From: Pseudogymnoascus destructans
Lineage: Eukaryota > Ascomycota > Leotiomycetes > Thelebolales > Thelebolaceae
Assembly (NCBI RefSeq): GCF_001641265.1
Contig: NW_020167536.1
Coordinates: 434,001 to 498,000 of the forward strand
DNA length: 64,000 nt
Direction of reading: 5' to 3'
Shown: in pieces, positions 22,263 through 33,996 of the stretch
How the letters are laid out: each line of letters opens with the position of its first letter
Numbering within the stretch: position 1 is the first letter of the stretch
Translations under genes and position numbers: made by a program
Notes under the pieces: generated by a model
Seen by the model: the letters and a program-made list of their open reading frames with translations, nothing else
Told to the model about the DNA's origin: nothing
Databases searched by the model: none

Positions 22263-23138
22263 CGTGATTTGATTGCTGGATTAAGATATATACGCAGCGC
22301 GCAGGAGAGGTATTATGATTGCGACGCCGCTGGTGATTATTTCCGTTCTCCGATCGATCGGGCTGGACTCGATCCGGCGGTCAAAGTACTTCGTTCGCAG
22401 CCGACGTTTCCGGTATCGATAACGACGGGTACGGTCCGGCCGTTAGGCACTGGCGTAGTTGCTGCCCTTCGAAGACGATTTCGCGATCGATCGTTAGGTC
22501 GCGATTGCCTTTGGGTCTGTTGGGTGTAAAGAGTTGCCTTTCGTTGTGATCGTCGGGTTCAATCTCTGGGGGCGGAGCGATCAAGTTTGACTCGCAATTT
22601 AACCTCTCAGGTGACGTTTTCGAATGGTTCGTCGATCAGCGATCAGCGATCAGCGGGGCAGTGAGGTGTCAAGATACAGGGAACAAGAGGAATGGAGATA
22701 TTAACAAAAGAGCGACAACAAGAGAATGTAGAGTGGCTGAGGAAGAGTAAGAAGTTGGAAGTGTTGATTATCCGAAGTTGGCATGGTAGGCTTCCTTCGG
22801 CTCTCGTATGGCCAGTATGACATAAGACACAAGGGACCGTATAACCCATATAACACCAATTTGGGCGCATTTGTTCTGGAAGGCAGGCGAGGGCTAAGAT
22901 TGTTTGGCTGAGATGAAGAGAAATTATGCGAATTGGTCCGTGCGTGGTACATGGTGTCCCACATCAATGAAAAGGGGCAGGAGTTGCAGAACTGTCAACT
23001 GTCAGGGCTCACGGCCCACACGCCACGTGAAGCCGTACACTTCATCATTTCCCAGTTTAGAAAAGCATAATATCTATCATGTATACAATACGCCGTGCGT
23101 CGATGTAGAATATTCTACCCGTAATGAATCTCAAAAGG
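22263..23138. other. Intergenic, no gene seen
   Basis: Promoter side of the CFEM gene. It includes a GATCG-rich patch at 22320-22400 and a triplicated 'gatcagc' at about 22636-22658. A 'ggttcaatc' string near 22557 resembles a tRNA B-box, but no matching A-box or cloverleaf is present. Confidence 0.5.
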
Positions 23139-25596
23139 TTACCGCGTGAAAACGCTCCCAATCCAATAGTCTTTATGCGGTCCCCTCACGTGATACCCCA
23201 CACTCCATTTAGCTACCTCCACACCCCGGAATGCGAATTCATACTCGGGGTCATAGGTATCGTCAATGCAAAGGTGATGAGATGTTGCCTTCCATCTCCT
23301 GTCCCTTGGCGGTACCAATTCCTTCGAATTTTGCTCGTCGACCCCATGCAGAGTGCTGCTCGTCTGTTCACCTGCTGTTGGATGAGGGCATATCATCTGC
23401 AGCTCATGGAACAAATAGTCAACCGTCTCGTTGTCCGTTTTCACAAACCAAACGCTTAACTTGTCCTCGGCCTCCGCGTACCTATAGATGTACCTCCTCG
23501 TCGCTCTAAACTGCATCCCAGTATCTGTCTTAAAATCTCCATCCTCAACATACAGATACTCTGCTGCGAAACCCTCGGCCGTAGGGCGCCTGGGATAAAA
23601 TCTCGCGGTTCCAAACAAAGAGCCCGAGGGGTATGTCGAAATATTACTTTTAATGGTGCGGTTCAGAACCCAGTTCCCCTGGAGGGAGCGGAAGATTGCC
23701 TTGGCCACAAATTTTCCACCTCGGCTTCCGTCAATCTCTTGTTTTATGAGCCGTAAGGTTTCTTTAGATTCTGTAGCTTCTTCACCCTCACCGAGGCCTT
23801 GCAAACCGGTTGCATACAGTGCCGGTGTGACAGGCGTACAGTAGCTATCGGCAGCTTCAACTGGCCCATGGCCCTGCATTTCTCGGAGAGATTCCATAAT
23901 GTGAGTATAATCACCCATTGGAAACTGCGCGAGTCTCTCCAGGGTCTCTTTGCGACAGCTTCGTAGTGCAGGAATGATAGAGCTTGTGTTTTCGAGGGCA
24001 GAGCTCAGAGCTGGAGGCGGCGAGGCGTCGGGTTGCCAGAGGACGCGCAGAAGAGCTGCTTGCTGCTCCGCAACGCCCCAGTATGGGCCTCGGTAAAACC
24101 CAACAAAGCCTAGAGAAGGTAAAGAGGGGTGTATTGTGCTGTGTAATGACAGGGCGAGCGGTAGGTCTGGAGTTGAAGGATCGTATCCAAGAGTGGATAG
24201 AATGGATTTAGGGAGGAAGGACAGAGAGGATGCGCTATCAAAGCCCGTGGCAAAGATAATCGCAGAGATATTATCAAATGTTTCAGTTGACGAGGGCATT
24301 TCGACAATGACAGATGTATTATCGTCGGCCAGGGACTTCACTCGTCCCCTTGTTATTTTGATCGCGCCGGACTGAGCGAACGAGGAATAATTATCGCTGA
24401 TTGCTAGCCAAGGGGCATCTGTTTCCTTATCTGCGGGCAAGAAAGCATGGGCAGCTGCTTCACCACCGTTAAATAATTTGAAGGCAGCGTGTGACTTCTG
24501 CGCTGCCTCTGGGCTTACGATGCCAGATCTATTTTTCAAGCGTTCTTCGGGAGACCTATTGCTAAGGTTAAACATAACCATATCGATGGGTAAAAATTCT
24601 GGCGCCGGATTAATGACCTAGTGCAATTAGAATACATACTCAAAGAAGGTTCGATCTGGTGCTCACCTTGCCATCCTGCTTCTCATTGTCAACCTGCGTC
24701 TTCAAAGGCAAGAAGAACGGCAATGTCCAAAACGGCTTGCTCGTTACATGGTGGATCGTGTACTGCTCTATAGACTCAATGTCTGATTTTCCAGGAGAAT
24801 GAATCTCGGATGAAATCTGAGCTGCGATTGTCGCGGATGTTTCAGCGCCAGACATTGACCCGCCCACAACCAGAATCTTGCCTGGGGTTCCTTTATTGCC
24901 TTCCAACAATTCTTTGAGGTTTGAAAACTCTGAACTGTGAATGATGGGAATGGGCATGCCCTCTTTCTGCGTAAAAGTTTTTGGGATTATTGGCTTGCTA
25001 AAGAATCCAGAAGATATTATGACATGGTCAAAAAAGTGCTCCTCGGTCCCAACAACACTAACTCTTGAGTCGGCTGAAGTGTCTTCGGTTTCTAGGGAGT
25101 GTGGCCCTTTAACATCAGTACGCAGCTTTTTCACTCGTATCCTCCATTTTATTGGGTTAGAGGCATCATCCTCAACCATACTAGCCTCTTCAACGCGGCA
25201 GCTTGTTTTGATCTCAACCGACGGGCTGTTCAGGTACTTGTCAACATACTGTTGAAGGTACTGGCCTACATCGCTGGCCTTGGGAAACAGAGGGCTCGGG
25301 CGGGAAGGCTCATTCTCTGGCCACGTTTTGTCACTAAAGCAGACTGTATACTTGCTCAGGTTCGTAGACATAGACGGGTTTATTAAGCCTTTGTCAGTGG
25401 AATTACTGGGCCAAAGCCCACCAATTCTCGACAGCTGCTCAAAGACTGTAACTTTGAAAGCTCCTTTGGGGTACATAAATGCCCTGGCAGCTGCTATCCC
25501 ACCTGGACCCGCGCCTACACAGGGTCAGTGACTGCCTCGTCTAAGGGTGACCGGTTGCTGGTCATACTTACCAATAATGCATACTGTTTTTGCCAT
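23139..25596 (-). CDS. FMO-type flavin monooxygenase with C-terminal DUF6314 domain
   Basis: Minus-strand exons are 25596-25572, 25514-24667 and 24617-23139, with introns of 57 and 49 bp; 783 residues. The first exon is only 25 nt and supplies MAKTVCII. The FAD-binding motif GAGPGG (residues 9-14) spans the junction, followed by FEQLSRIGGLWP. A second dinucleotide-binding motif reads KILVVGGSMSGAETSA, and the FATGFD signature of FMO-like enzymes is present. From about residue 600 the protein changes to a DUF6314-like domain: LQGNWVLNRTIKSN, GSLFGTARFYPR, MQFRATRRYIYRY, and a closing WSVGYHVRGPHKDYWIGS. DUF6314 is a small lipocalin-like domain of unknown function, free-standing in bacteria. 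The pairing suggests it binds the substrate or product of the oxygenase. Substrate unknown. Divergent from BET2. Confidence 0.88.
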
Positions 25597-26018
25597 CCTT
25601 ATTTACCACTCAGCTGACTTTCGACGACGCGCGCCAGAAGTCTGCTACCACGTAGACACACTGCTTCGGTATATTCTGGAAACTTCCTGGAATAAGTATG
25701 CTTGGAGCTAAATATAAAATAATGCTCCCAGTTTATATACCAACAAACAGTTTTCAGGATGATGCCAGGAAGTTAGTCGACAATATATTCTCCTAAATGT
25801 CTTCGAGGGCACATCTCCGAACGGCTTCTTGGTCGATTTTGATACCGGAACGTGTTGGTGGGGTAGCCTACCCGTGCCGTGATTGGCCGTGGAGCTCTCT
25901 ACCCCGCGCTAGCGACGCGGCTGCAGCCTCGGCGTCACAGCTCAAATTTAGGTATCCCACTTAACAACCTTTATATCCCTTCAGCCCGTCTCTGATCTGC
26001 CTGAAGATAACTTGAGCA
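25597..26018. promoter_or_regulatory. Divergent promoter region, monooxygenase / BET2
   Basis: A 422-bp gap between two outward-facing starts (25596 minus, 26019 plus). It must contain both promoters. A GC-rich patch at about 25840-25935 is the only compositional feature. I cannot assign individual sites. Confidence 0.5.
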
Positions 26019-27177
26019 ATGTCTTTAGTCTCTGGCCCAGGCAGAGGTGGGGGCTCATCTGAGCTTCCAGAGGAAATCAGTCTCGCAGCCGAAGCCCATG
26101 TCAAATATATCCAAAGTTTGGACACCGTAAGCTGGCCCTCCTATCTCCTCCATGTTCCTCGATATATTTCATGTCTCCTTCATAAAAGCATTGACCGGTA
26201 ACTGACTCCCTGAAGCGCAAAGATGAGCTAGAATACCACTACACGGAACACCTGCGTCTCAACGGAGTCTACTGGGGCCTCACTGCCCTCCATCTTCTAA
26301 ACCGACCCGATGCTCTTCCGCGGTCGGAAACAATCGACTTCGTGTTCTCTTGCCAAAAGCCAGACGGTGGATTCGGAGCAGCTCCTCGACATGATGCACA
26401 TATGCTATACACCTGCAGCGCCATACAGATTCTAGCGACTGTAGGTGCTTTAGACGAACTTGATAAGAGAGGCCCATGCAAGCAAAAACTGGGTGAATGG
26501 ATTGCAAATCTACAAAACAAAGAGACCGGAACATTCACCGGCGATGAATGGGGCGAGTGCGACACTAGATTCATTTGCTGCGGCTTTATTGGGCTCTCTC
26601 TGCTTGGATTATTGCATCTCGCAGATGTCGACAAAGCTGTTGGGTACATCAAGAAGTGTCAAAACTTCGATGGAGGATATGGAGTTAGTCCAGGCGCAGA
26701 ATCCCATTCCGGTCAGATCTTTGCATGTCTCGGCGCGCTCTCGATAGCAGGCAAATTGGATACTGTAAAGAAGGTTGAGTTATCTGGCTGGCTCTCTGAG
26801 AGGCAGACCGAGGGAGGAGGCCTCAACGGGCGCCCAGAGAAGCTTGAAGATGTCTGCTACAGTTGGTGGGTGGCGAGTAGTTTGGCAATGCTTGGGTGCT
26901 TGAATTATATTGATGGAAAAAAGCTGGAAACATTTATTTTGAAATGCCAGGACTCAGAGCGAGGGGGTTTGGCGGATAGACCAGGAGATATGGTGGATGT
27001 CTTCCATACGGTATTCGGGGTTGCGGGATTAAGCTTGTTGGGATACCCTGGCTTGGCTGAAGTTGATCCGATATAGTAAGTTGTTTCCCTCTGTAAATGC
27101 GATGCATTAACTGATACATTTGCAGCTGTATGCCAAAAAAGGTGACAGACAAGATACTGGGCAGGAAGTCATCTTGA
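26019..27177 (+). CDS. BET2: Rab geranylgeranyltransferase (GGTase II) beta subunit
   Basis: Exons are 26019-26126, 26216-27075 and 27126-27177, with introns of 89 and 50 bp; 339 residues. Bet2 with Bet4 and the Rab escort protein attaches geranylgeranyl groups to C-terminal cysteines of Rab GTPases. The alpha-alpha barrel prenyltransferase repeats are visible: CQKPDGGFGAAP, NKETGTFTGDEWGECDTRF, CQNFDGGYGVSPGAESHSGQ, LSERQTEGGGLNGRPEKLED and CQDSERGGLADRPGDMVDVF. The zinc ligands are present as Asp and Cys in LEDVCYSWW and His in DVFHTVFG. The last exon supplies YCMPKKVTDKILGRK. The long first intron has a taactgac branch-like site. Length is normal for the family. Confidence 0.95.
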
Positions 27178-28004
27178 TGGAGTTTAATGGCTATGGCGTT
27201 ATGGTCTGGTGGCGATATGTTATCTCTCCAGTAGTGTACACGGAGAAGTAAAAGACGTTTTCTTCCAGCTTATTCTTCTCACTTTATCTACCATTCATCG
27301 TATTTGGTCTAGACATGCGCAGTGGTCGAACGGTCTTAACTTCGGGCTATACTCAGCTCAAGTATATTTATTCCATTTATTCCGTTTCCTACCTTCATTT
27401 TCCAATATTTTTATTCTCATAGACTCTTCTTATACGTTGATCTGCAACTTTGACTATGTGTTCCGTCATAGCTACAAAACGCATGTAGGCCAGCCAGGTG
27501 CACCTTCCCCAAATCACCTCCTTCCGTGTGACTAGCTTGTCGGGGCAGCATATTACATCCTCTGCTTCTTTCGCCTTCACACCTTCTCTTTCTTTCACAA
27601 AATCATCCATTGTCTTGCGTCAGTCAGCATTTCAGTGTATACATGAAGGCTCACCAACAATCAAGGACTCTCTTGCTTCATTTGCTGCAGTAGTTGTCCT
27701 GATCAGCACCACAAGCGACACAAAACTTATAATTGATAACCGTCGTGAGTACCCATGAGTACCCCCGCTCCTTCTTGACATGGCGACATCTTCATTGCTT
27801 GTTGCAATCAAAGTCGGACATTGAACTCCTGTTGGTCTAGTTGGACATCCAACCTTGATCTTTTTTTTCAATGGTTTCCCACAGGCCTCCATCGAGCAAT
27901 GCTGGTTCTACAACATAAATATACAATGCTATGGACAGAAAAATGCTACTCCAACTGGAGCTGCTATTCGGAAGCTAATAATTCAAGTTATAGGCGAACA
28001 AAAT
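27178..28004. other. Intergenic, no gene seen
   Basis: 3' flank of BET2 and leader of the zinc-finger gene. An open frame from 27855 runs into the gene at 28005 but lacks an ATG before 28005, so I treat it as leader. Confidence 0.5.
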
Positions 28005-29905
28005 ATGTCTAAACCACCAGGAAATGCTGCAGTTCCCCTGAACTGTAGCCTCTGCCCGAAGAACCCTCAGTTCTCCGATATCTCGCACTTGCTCACCCAC
28101 ATATCGTCGAAGGGTCACCTTTCCTACAGATTCAAGCTACAAATTCGCTGTCAAGCAGAGCCCGAAGCCAGGAGCCAACTCGATGTCTATGACGCTTGGT
28201 ATGCCGACAACAGTCTTGAGGGGTTGTTGGCGGAACGCCTTGCGACCAAGGAGCAGAAAAATACCGTGAAGCGAATGAGAAGCTTCCAGAAACCTGTGAG
28301 TACTGAGATCTGCGATTAACAAGCTATCACGTGGGCTGGGCTAACGCTTTGGTGCAGCTAATCAAAGAGAATAAAAGTGAGAGCGAGATAAATGAGAGCA
28401 AGATTGAAGACATGGACTTGACAATCAACCAACTCATGGCTACACCCGCATACAAAGCTCCGGTTCCACGCATACATTTATGGTCCACCTCGCCGGCGCT
28501 CTTGGACACACCATCTGATTCGGTGCCTTCCAGCGGTTGGGACAAGAATTATGCTTATGCTACTCCCACAATGAGACGATTTGTCCCCAATTTTACTCAG
28601 GATGACAGCCCGGGTACCCAAACCCTTTTCAGAGCGTTTGTGGCCCTCCTTTCCAATACTTAGATTCGATATTACTAACACATATCAAGCTCGCCTGCTC
28701 AGGTAAAGCGAGCTGAGTTGCAAGTTGATGCAGATAGCGACAACAGCAGACTCAAAGGGGTTTATTGGCCTGGTATGGATCTTTTTGATTCCGCCACAGC
28801 TGAAATGAAGCGGATGCGCAATCAAAGAAAGGATGGATCCATCCTTGCACAAATGCAGACAACATCCCGTGAGGTTGAACCCAACGAGATTATTTATAAC
28901 ACCCAAGGGGAGCTCCAGAGGATTAGAGACATATACGATTCATCGGTGGAGGGTAGCCCTGTAGGTTATAGGCTTCTTGAGATACTACTATGAAGAGAGA
29001 ACTAACCAAAACGTAGGTAAAGAGTGAAAAGGCGCCATCTCCAAGGAAGCGTCGTGCGCGAAAGTCGAAGGCATCATCTGACATTCCCAAGCCCAACGTT
29101 TCTGATTCCAAAAATGTCGCTAAGGGCGGCAAACCAAAACGTCCTGCCGCAAAGCAAAAGGCTGCAGCTGTGGCTGTAGTTCCGACTGTGACTGTTGATA
29201 CATCACTGAACCAAAAAGTGCCAAAGCAGAATGTCTTGGGAGATACAAGCGGCAACTTTACTCCTAGTAACGACGAGGATGAAGAATTCAGGTTAACAGT
29301 TGAAACTATGAGCAAGAAACGTCAAATGACTGTCTTCAAAGATTCTGTGGAGGATAGCCCTGGTAAGACTCTTATAATAGTGTCCATTATTAAAGCTAAC
29401 GGCCATAAAGGACGGACTGAAAGCCCACTTGAGGACCACAGGTATGAGGGCCAATGTTTTAACTCTGTAGTGAAAGAAGCCATAATGATTAACGTGCATT
29501 AGATTTGATTTTTCTCACGGCCTTCCGCTTGAGAATGTGTCTTCAAACATGATTGTGCACACTTCACCACGGGCAATTCAATCGCCGCTGGCCATAAGAT
29601 TTGGAGGCAAAGAAAACATGCAGCCTGATTATCTGAACAGGAGATCCGGTGATGCCAGTGCCCCTGGAAATGCCTATCCACCGCACGCTTTTCACGACCA
29701 TACAGCGAATCCTCTCATTTACAACCCCTACTCGTATTCATTCGGATTTAGCGAACCTCTAGCATTCCACGGAGACCCTAAGCAACTACAGTCTAGCTTC
29801 AATGGGGACTTTAAGCCTGCCGTGGTGCTCGGCCCTTTTAGGGAATCCAACTCTACCAGACACCAGAATCAATACACCAACAAGGGGTTTTCATATGCAA
29901 TGTAA
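28005..29905 (+). CDS. Zinc-finger protein of unknown function, six exons
   Basis: Exons are 28005-28295, 28358-28635, 28690-28960, 29017-29362, 29411-29441 and 29503-29905; introns 48-62 bp; 539 residues. The N-terminus has one C2H2/U1-like finger with Cys14, Cys17, His32 and His38 (CSLCPKNPQ ... HISSKGH). Residues about 50-95 form a charged helical segment. Exon 3 carries KGVYWPGMDLFDSATAEMKR. Exon 4 begins with a bipartite nuclear-localisation-like string (PSPRKRRARKSKASS). Exon 5 is only 31 nt (GRTESPLEDH), and exon 6 is Asn/Pro/Tyr-rich. Intron 2 uses a weak donor (GTTTGT), chosen because it keeps the frame and precedes a clear tactaac site. Likely nuclear; no further function can be inferred. 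This model is the least certain in the window in its internal joins. Confidence 0.72.
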
Positions 29906-30606
29906 TAGACTCGAGTCACGCTGTTGCTTGCCCGTTTCAATGGCAGACACGGAACTCTCCTAAACCATCCCCGATGATTTATTGCTGGCAAACCCCATGC
30001 ATCACTTTTGGGCTGACATCATTAAGACCCGCTTGAGGATCACCACATCGACTGCTATGCTTGTGCCAAGATGGCGTGTTCAATATTGCTTTAAAGTGCT
30101 TCAGGTGTTAATTCATGTAGCTTTAAAATGCTCTTTTTCGACATCGAGCTTTCCTGTGGGCGCTGATCCATTGGTAGTTAGTTATTTTTAACACAATACA
30201 CATCGCCATTATCATTCAAATATTTGACTCTAGCTGCAATTTTGCATCAGGTATTTCATACGCCCCTTAAACCTTTCCCCATCCACCCACTGTGATAACT
30301 GTATATCGATGAGCAAAAACCTCCTGCTTGCACTGGTAGTTACCTGATCTTGAGGTAGAAATAAAAAGTTCGCAACTACGTAAGTATGGATAATAGACTA
30401 GAATACGGAGACGACAGAATTGTAGTATTGATGTTGCTGTGAAGGCAGAACAAGCCAATTGGGGGTCGTCATTGAATAGAACTGAGTTGCGCACATAGCC
30501 TTCCTGTATCGCCGTAGCCTCTTTACGCGGAACGCGTCCACGGAACGCGACCCCAGAAACATCATCGACATCATTGTTCCACGCCTTGTGTCAACAAGAC
30601 AGCAAA
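29906..30606. other. Intergenic, MSH3 promoter side
   Basis: About 700 bp between the zinc-finger gene and MSH3. Besides the ACGCGT box at 30532, no feature is recognisable. Confidence 0.5.
30532..30537. promoter_or_regulatory. ACGCGT (MCB/MBF-type) box upstream of MSH3
   Basis: The palindrome ACGCGT lies 70 bp before the MSH3 ATG, with two further ACGCG-like cores beside it (ttacgcgg, gaacgcga). In yeasts this box binds MBF (Mbp1-Swi6) and drives G1/S expression of replication and repair genes. Its use here is inferred. Confidence 0.45.
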
Positions 30607-33600
30607 ATGGCGCCACCAAATGGGAAAGCAACGGCAAAGCAACGATCAATTGCCAGCTTCTTTACACCCAAGTTGACCGTCAATGGGCTTAGCCAGAAGG
30701 GGACTCCGGACCAGGCGACCCAGTCAACTCCATCATCTACAACGCCTGTCTCAAACGGTCTGGGGGACACAGATAGCGACGAAGACATTGTAGCGCCAAC
30801 CCGAAGAGCTGTATCGGCTGCCACAAAAAGAAAGAGCCCCTTGGATGAGGATGCGGATGCAGTGAATGTGGGAACTGATCGGGCAGTCAAACGAACAAAG
30901 AGCGGCGGCAATGACACCCAGAGCAGCTTCTTTGAGGGCACTACATCGAACCAATCTCCAAGACAACCAGAAAATAAGCCGACATTATCAGGCCGGACTG
31001 AAAAATATCTATACAGTGGCACGCAATCACAAGAAGCTTTTGAAACGGCAGAGCCAGAGGGCGAAGCAGTGCAGAAGCAGAAACAACGGCTTCATGATAA
31101 ATTCGTGAAGAAGCTGGGCCACCCTGATAGCATGGCGCATATTAAGAGGAGGAACTGGCAAATCACGGAAGAGACCGCGGCCCTGGATGAAGAAGATGCA
31201 GATGCTGCAGAGGACGAAGAGCCTGTCCCTCCAGCTAAAGGCGCGAGGAAAGGGGCCAAAAGCAAACTTACGCCGATGGAAATACAATTCCTAGATATCA
31301 AGAGGAAACATTTGGATGCGATACTGATCGTGGAGGTGGGGTATAAGTTTAAGTTCTTTGGAGAGGACGCCAGGGTCGCTGCAAAAGAGCTAGGCATTGT
31401 GTGCATCCCTGGGAAATACAGGTTCGATGAGCACCCCTCAGAGGGACATCTGGATCGTTTTGCCTCGGCGAGTATCCCGGTCCATAGGCTCCCAGTTCAC
31501 GCGAAGAGACTTGTTGCTGCGGGGCATAAGGTTGGAGTTGTGAGACAAATCGAAACGGCAGCATTAAAGAAGGCCGGCGATAACCGCAACACCCCTTTCG
31601 TAAGGAAACTTACGAATCTCTATACGAAAGGCACATATATAGATGATACTGAGGGCTTGGGTGACGCTACAGCTGGGACGCCTGGCGGAGCTCCGGCAAC
31701 TGGATACTTGCTTTGCATCACGGAGGCCAAGTCGAAAGGCTGGGGTACGGATGAAAAGGTCGATGTTGGAATATTGGCAGTGCAACCTGGAACCGGCGAC
31801 GTTATCTACGATAGTTTCGAGGATGGATTTATGCGCAGCGAAATCGAAACCCGGCTGTTGCACATTTCTCCGTGCGAGTTTCTTATTGTCGGCGAACTTA
31901 CGAAGGCCACTGAGAAGCTCGTCCAGCATCTCTCTAGCTCAAGTACTAATGTCTTTGGCGACAAGATTCGTATTGAGCGGGTGGAAAAGGAGAAGACAGT
32001 TTCTGCTGAGAGTTACGCCCATGTGGCCCAATTCTATGCTCGGAATATCAAAGCTCATGGCAATTCTACTGATGAAAGGTCAACGAATTTGCTCGACAAA
32101 GTTTTAAAACTTCCAGAGTCCGTCACAATCTGCTTGTCCTCGATGATAAAGCATATGTCCGAATATGGTCTCGAGCATGTGTTTGACTTGACAAAGTACT
32201 TCCAATCGTTTGGCGCGAGGTCGAATATGTTGTTGAACGGCAATACACTTACCAGTCTCGAAATCTATCATAACCAAACGGATCACGCGGAGAAGGGTAG
32301 CTTGTTTTGGACCCTGGACAAAACTCAAACTAGATTTGGAAAACGACTTCTGCGCAAGTGGGTAGGCAGGCCACTCATTGATAAGGAAAGGCTTGAAGAG
32401 CGCGTTGCGGCGGTCGAGGAGCTAAAGGATGGTAACCAAGCTACCCAAGTTGACAAGCTGAAGTCGCTTCTTATGAAGATCAAATCGGATCTCGAGCGCA
32501 GTCTAATTCGGATTTACTATGGGAAATGCACGAGGCCGGAACTTTTCACAGTACTACAAACTATGCAACGAATTTCAAACGAATTTGCTCATGTCAAATC
32601 ACCCGCAGATGCAGGATTCAAATCTAGTCTGTTAAACGACGCTGTGGCTGCATTGCCTACCATAGGCGACGCTATTACGGATTTCCTTGGGAAGATCAAT
32701 GCCGAAGCTGCTCGTAATGACGATAAATACGCTTTCTTCCTCGAAAGTGAAGAGACGGAGGACATTGGCGACCATAAACTTGGTATTGCATCAGTTGAGC
32801 ACGATCTCGACGAGCACCGTCCCATTGCTGCAGCGAAAATCAAGAAAACGAACATACGCTACGTTACCTCGGCCGGTATCGAGTTCCTCATTGAAGTGGA
32901 CAATACAAACCTGAAGCACGTTCCGGCATCGTGGGTGAAAGTCAGTGGCACGAAAAAGCTTTCCAGGTTTCACACGCCGGAGATCATCAAGATGATTCGT
33001 GAGCGAGACCAGCATAAAGAAGCCCTTGCAGCAGCATGCGATGTTGCCTTCTCAAATCTGCTTTCTGACATTGCGGCCCATTATCAGGCTTTCCGTGATT
33101 GTGTCGCGTCCCTCGCGACGCTCGATTGTCTACTCTCACTCGCCACCGTAGCCTCCCAACCGGGTTACGTGAAGCCGGAGTATACTGGTGACACAGAAAT
33201 CGCAGTGGTGGGCGGACGCCACCCAATGGCCGAGCAACTTCTTCTCGACTCCTACGTTCCGAACGATACATCTTTGTCAGCTGACGGAACCCGTGCACTT
33301 CTCATCACCGGCCCCAATATGGGCGGCAAATCCTCGTATGTCAGACATGTGGCATTGATATGCATCATGGCGCAGATAGGGTCGTACGTCCCTGCCGAGT
33401 CGGCGCGGCTCGGGATGCTGGATGCGGTGTTCACCCGCATGGGCGCCTTTGACAACATGTTGGCAGGAGAGAGTACGTTTATGGTGGAGCTGTCTGAGAC
33501 GGCTGATATTCTCAAGCAGGCAACTCCGTGGTCGCTGGTGATATTGGATGAGCTAGGCAGAGGCACCAGTACCCATGATGGTGTGGCGATTGCCCAGGCT

Positions 33601-33996
33601 GTGCTAGACTATGTTGTCCGCGACCTGAAGTGCCTAACACTGTTCATCACGCACTACCAGACGCTTGCAGGCGTGGCGCGCGCCTTTGGGAGCGGGGAGC
33701 TGAGGAACGTGCATATGAAGTTTACGGAGCACGGGCGGGTTGGGGATGAGGACATCACGTTCCTGTTCCAAATTGGCGAGGGCGTGGCGCATAGGAGTTA
33801 TGGGCTTAATGTTGCGCGGCTGGCACGGATCCCGAAGGGGGTTTTGGAGGTTGCGAAGGAGAAGAGTAGTAGGATGGAGGAGGAGAACAGGAGGACGCTT
33901 GTGGGGGGGCTGGCGGGATTGTTGCGTCGGGTTGTGGGAGAGGGGATTGGGGATGTGGAGCTGGATGCTTTGGTGAAGGGGATTGAGCAGCTGTAG
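30607..33996 (+). CDS. MSH3: DNA mismatch-repair protein Msh3
   Basis: Single exon, 1129 residues, normal for Msh3. Msh3 pairs with Msh2 (MutS-beta) to bind insertion-deletion loops. A PCNA-interacting motif is at residues 12-19 (QRSIASFF). After a low-complexity linker, the mismatch-binding domain I starts near residue 220 (KLTPMEIQFLDIKRKHLDAI, VGYKFKFFGEDA). The lever/clamp region includes YHNQTDHAEKGSLFWTLDKT and FGKRLLRKWVGRPL. The ABC ATPase has Walker A GPNMGGKSS at Gly902 and Walker B LVILDELGRGTSTHDG with Asp981. Domain I lacks the Phe-x-Glu pair of Msh6 in the expected place (YKFKFFGEDA instead), consistent with Msh3 rather than Msh6. ATG 30607 is the first in-frame ATG. Confidence 0.96.
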   Translation: MAPPNGKATAKQRSIASFFTPKLTVNGLSQKGTPDQATQSTPSSTTPVSNGLGDTDSDEDIVAPTRRAVSAATKRKSPLDEDADAVNVGTDRAVKRTKSGGNDTQSSFFEGTTSNQSPRQPENKPTLSGRTEKYLYSGTQSQEAFETAEPEGEAVQKQKQRLHDKFVKKLGHPDSMAHIKRRNWQITEETAALDEEDADAAEDEEPVPPAKGARKGAKSKLTPMEIQFLDIKRKHLDAILIVEVGYKFKFFGEDARVAAKELGIVCIPGKYRFDEHPSEGHLDRFASASIPVHRLPVHAKRLVAAGHKVGVVRQIETAALKKAGDNRNTPFVRKLTNLYTKGTYIDDTEGLGDATAGTPGGAPATGYLLCITEAKSKGWGTDEKVDVGILAVQPGTGDVIYDSFEDGFMRSEIETRLLHISPCEFLIVGELTKATEKLVQHLSSSSTNVFGDKIRIERVEKEKTVSAESYAHVAQFYARNIKAHGNSTDERSTNLLDKVLKLPESVTICLSSMIKHMSEYGLEHVFDLTKYFQSFGARSNMLLNGNTLTSLEIYHNQTDHAEKGSLFWTLDKTQTRFGKRLLRKWVGRPLIDKERLEERVAAVEELKDGNQATQVDKLKSLLMKIKSDLERSLIRIYYGKCTRPELFTVLQTMQRISNEFAHVKSPADAGFKSSLLNDAVAALPTIGDAITDFLGKINAEAARNDDKYAFFLESEETEDIGDHKLGIASVEHDLDEHRPIAAAKIKKTNIRYVTSAGIEFLIEVDNTNLKHVPASWVKVSGTKKLSRFHTPEIIKMIRERDQHKEALAAACDVAFSNLLSDIAAHYQAFRDCVASLATLDCLLSLATVASQPGYVKPEYTGDTEIAVVGGRHPMAEQLLLDSYVPNDTSLSADGTRALLITGPNMGGKSSYVRHVALICIMAQIGSYVPAESARLGMLDAVFTRMGAFDNMLAGESTFMVELSETADILKQATPWSLVILDELGRGTSTHDGVAIAQAVLDYVVRDLKCLTLFITHYQTLAGVARAFGSGELRNVHMKFTEHGRVGDEDITFLFQIGEGVAHRSYGLNVARLARIPKGVLEVAKEKSSRMEEENRRTLVGGLAGLLRRVVGEGIGDVELDALVKGIEQL

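Noticed and set aside
22500..22580. Possible tRNA (ggttcaatc resembling a B-box)
   Set aside because: No A-box at the right distance and no cloverleaf arms.
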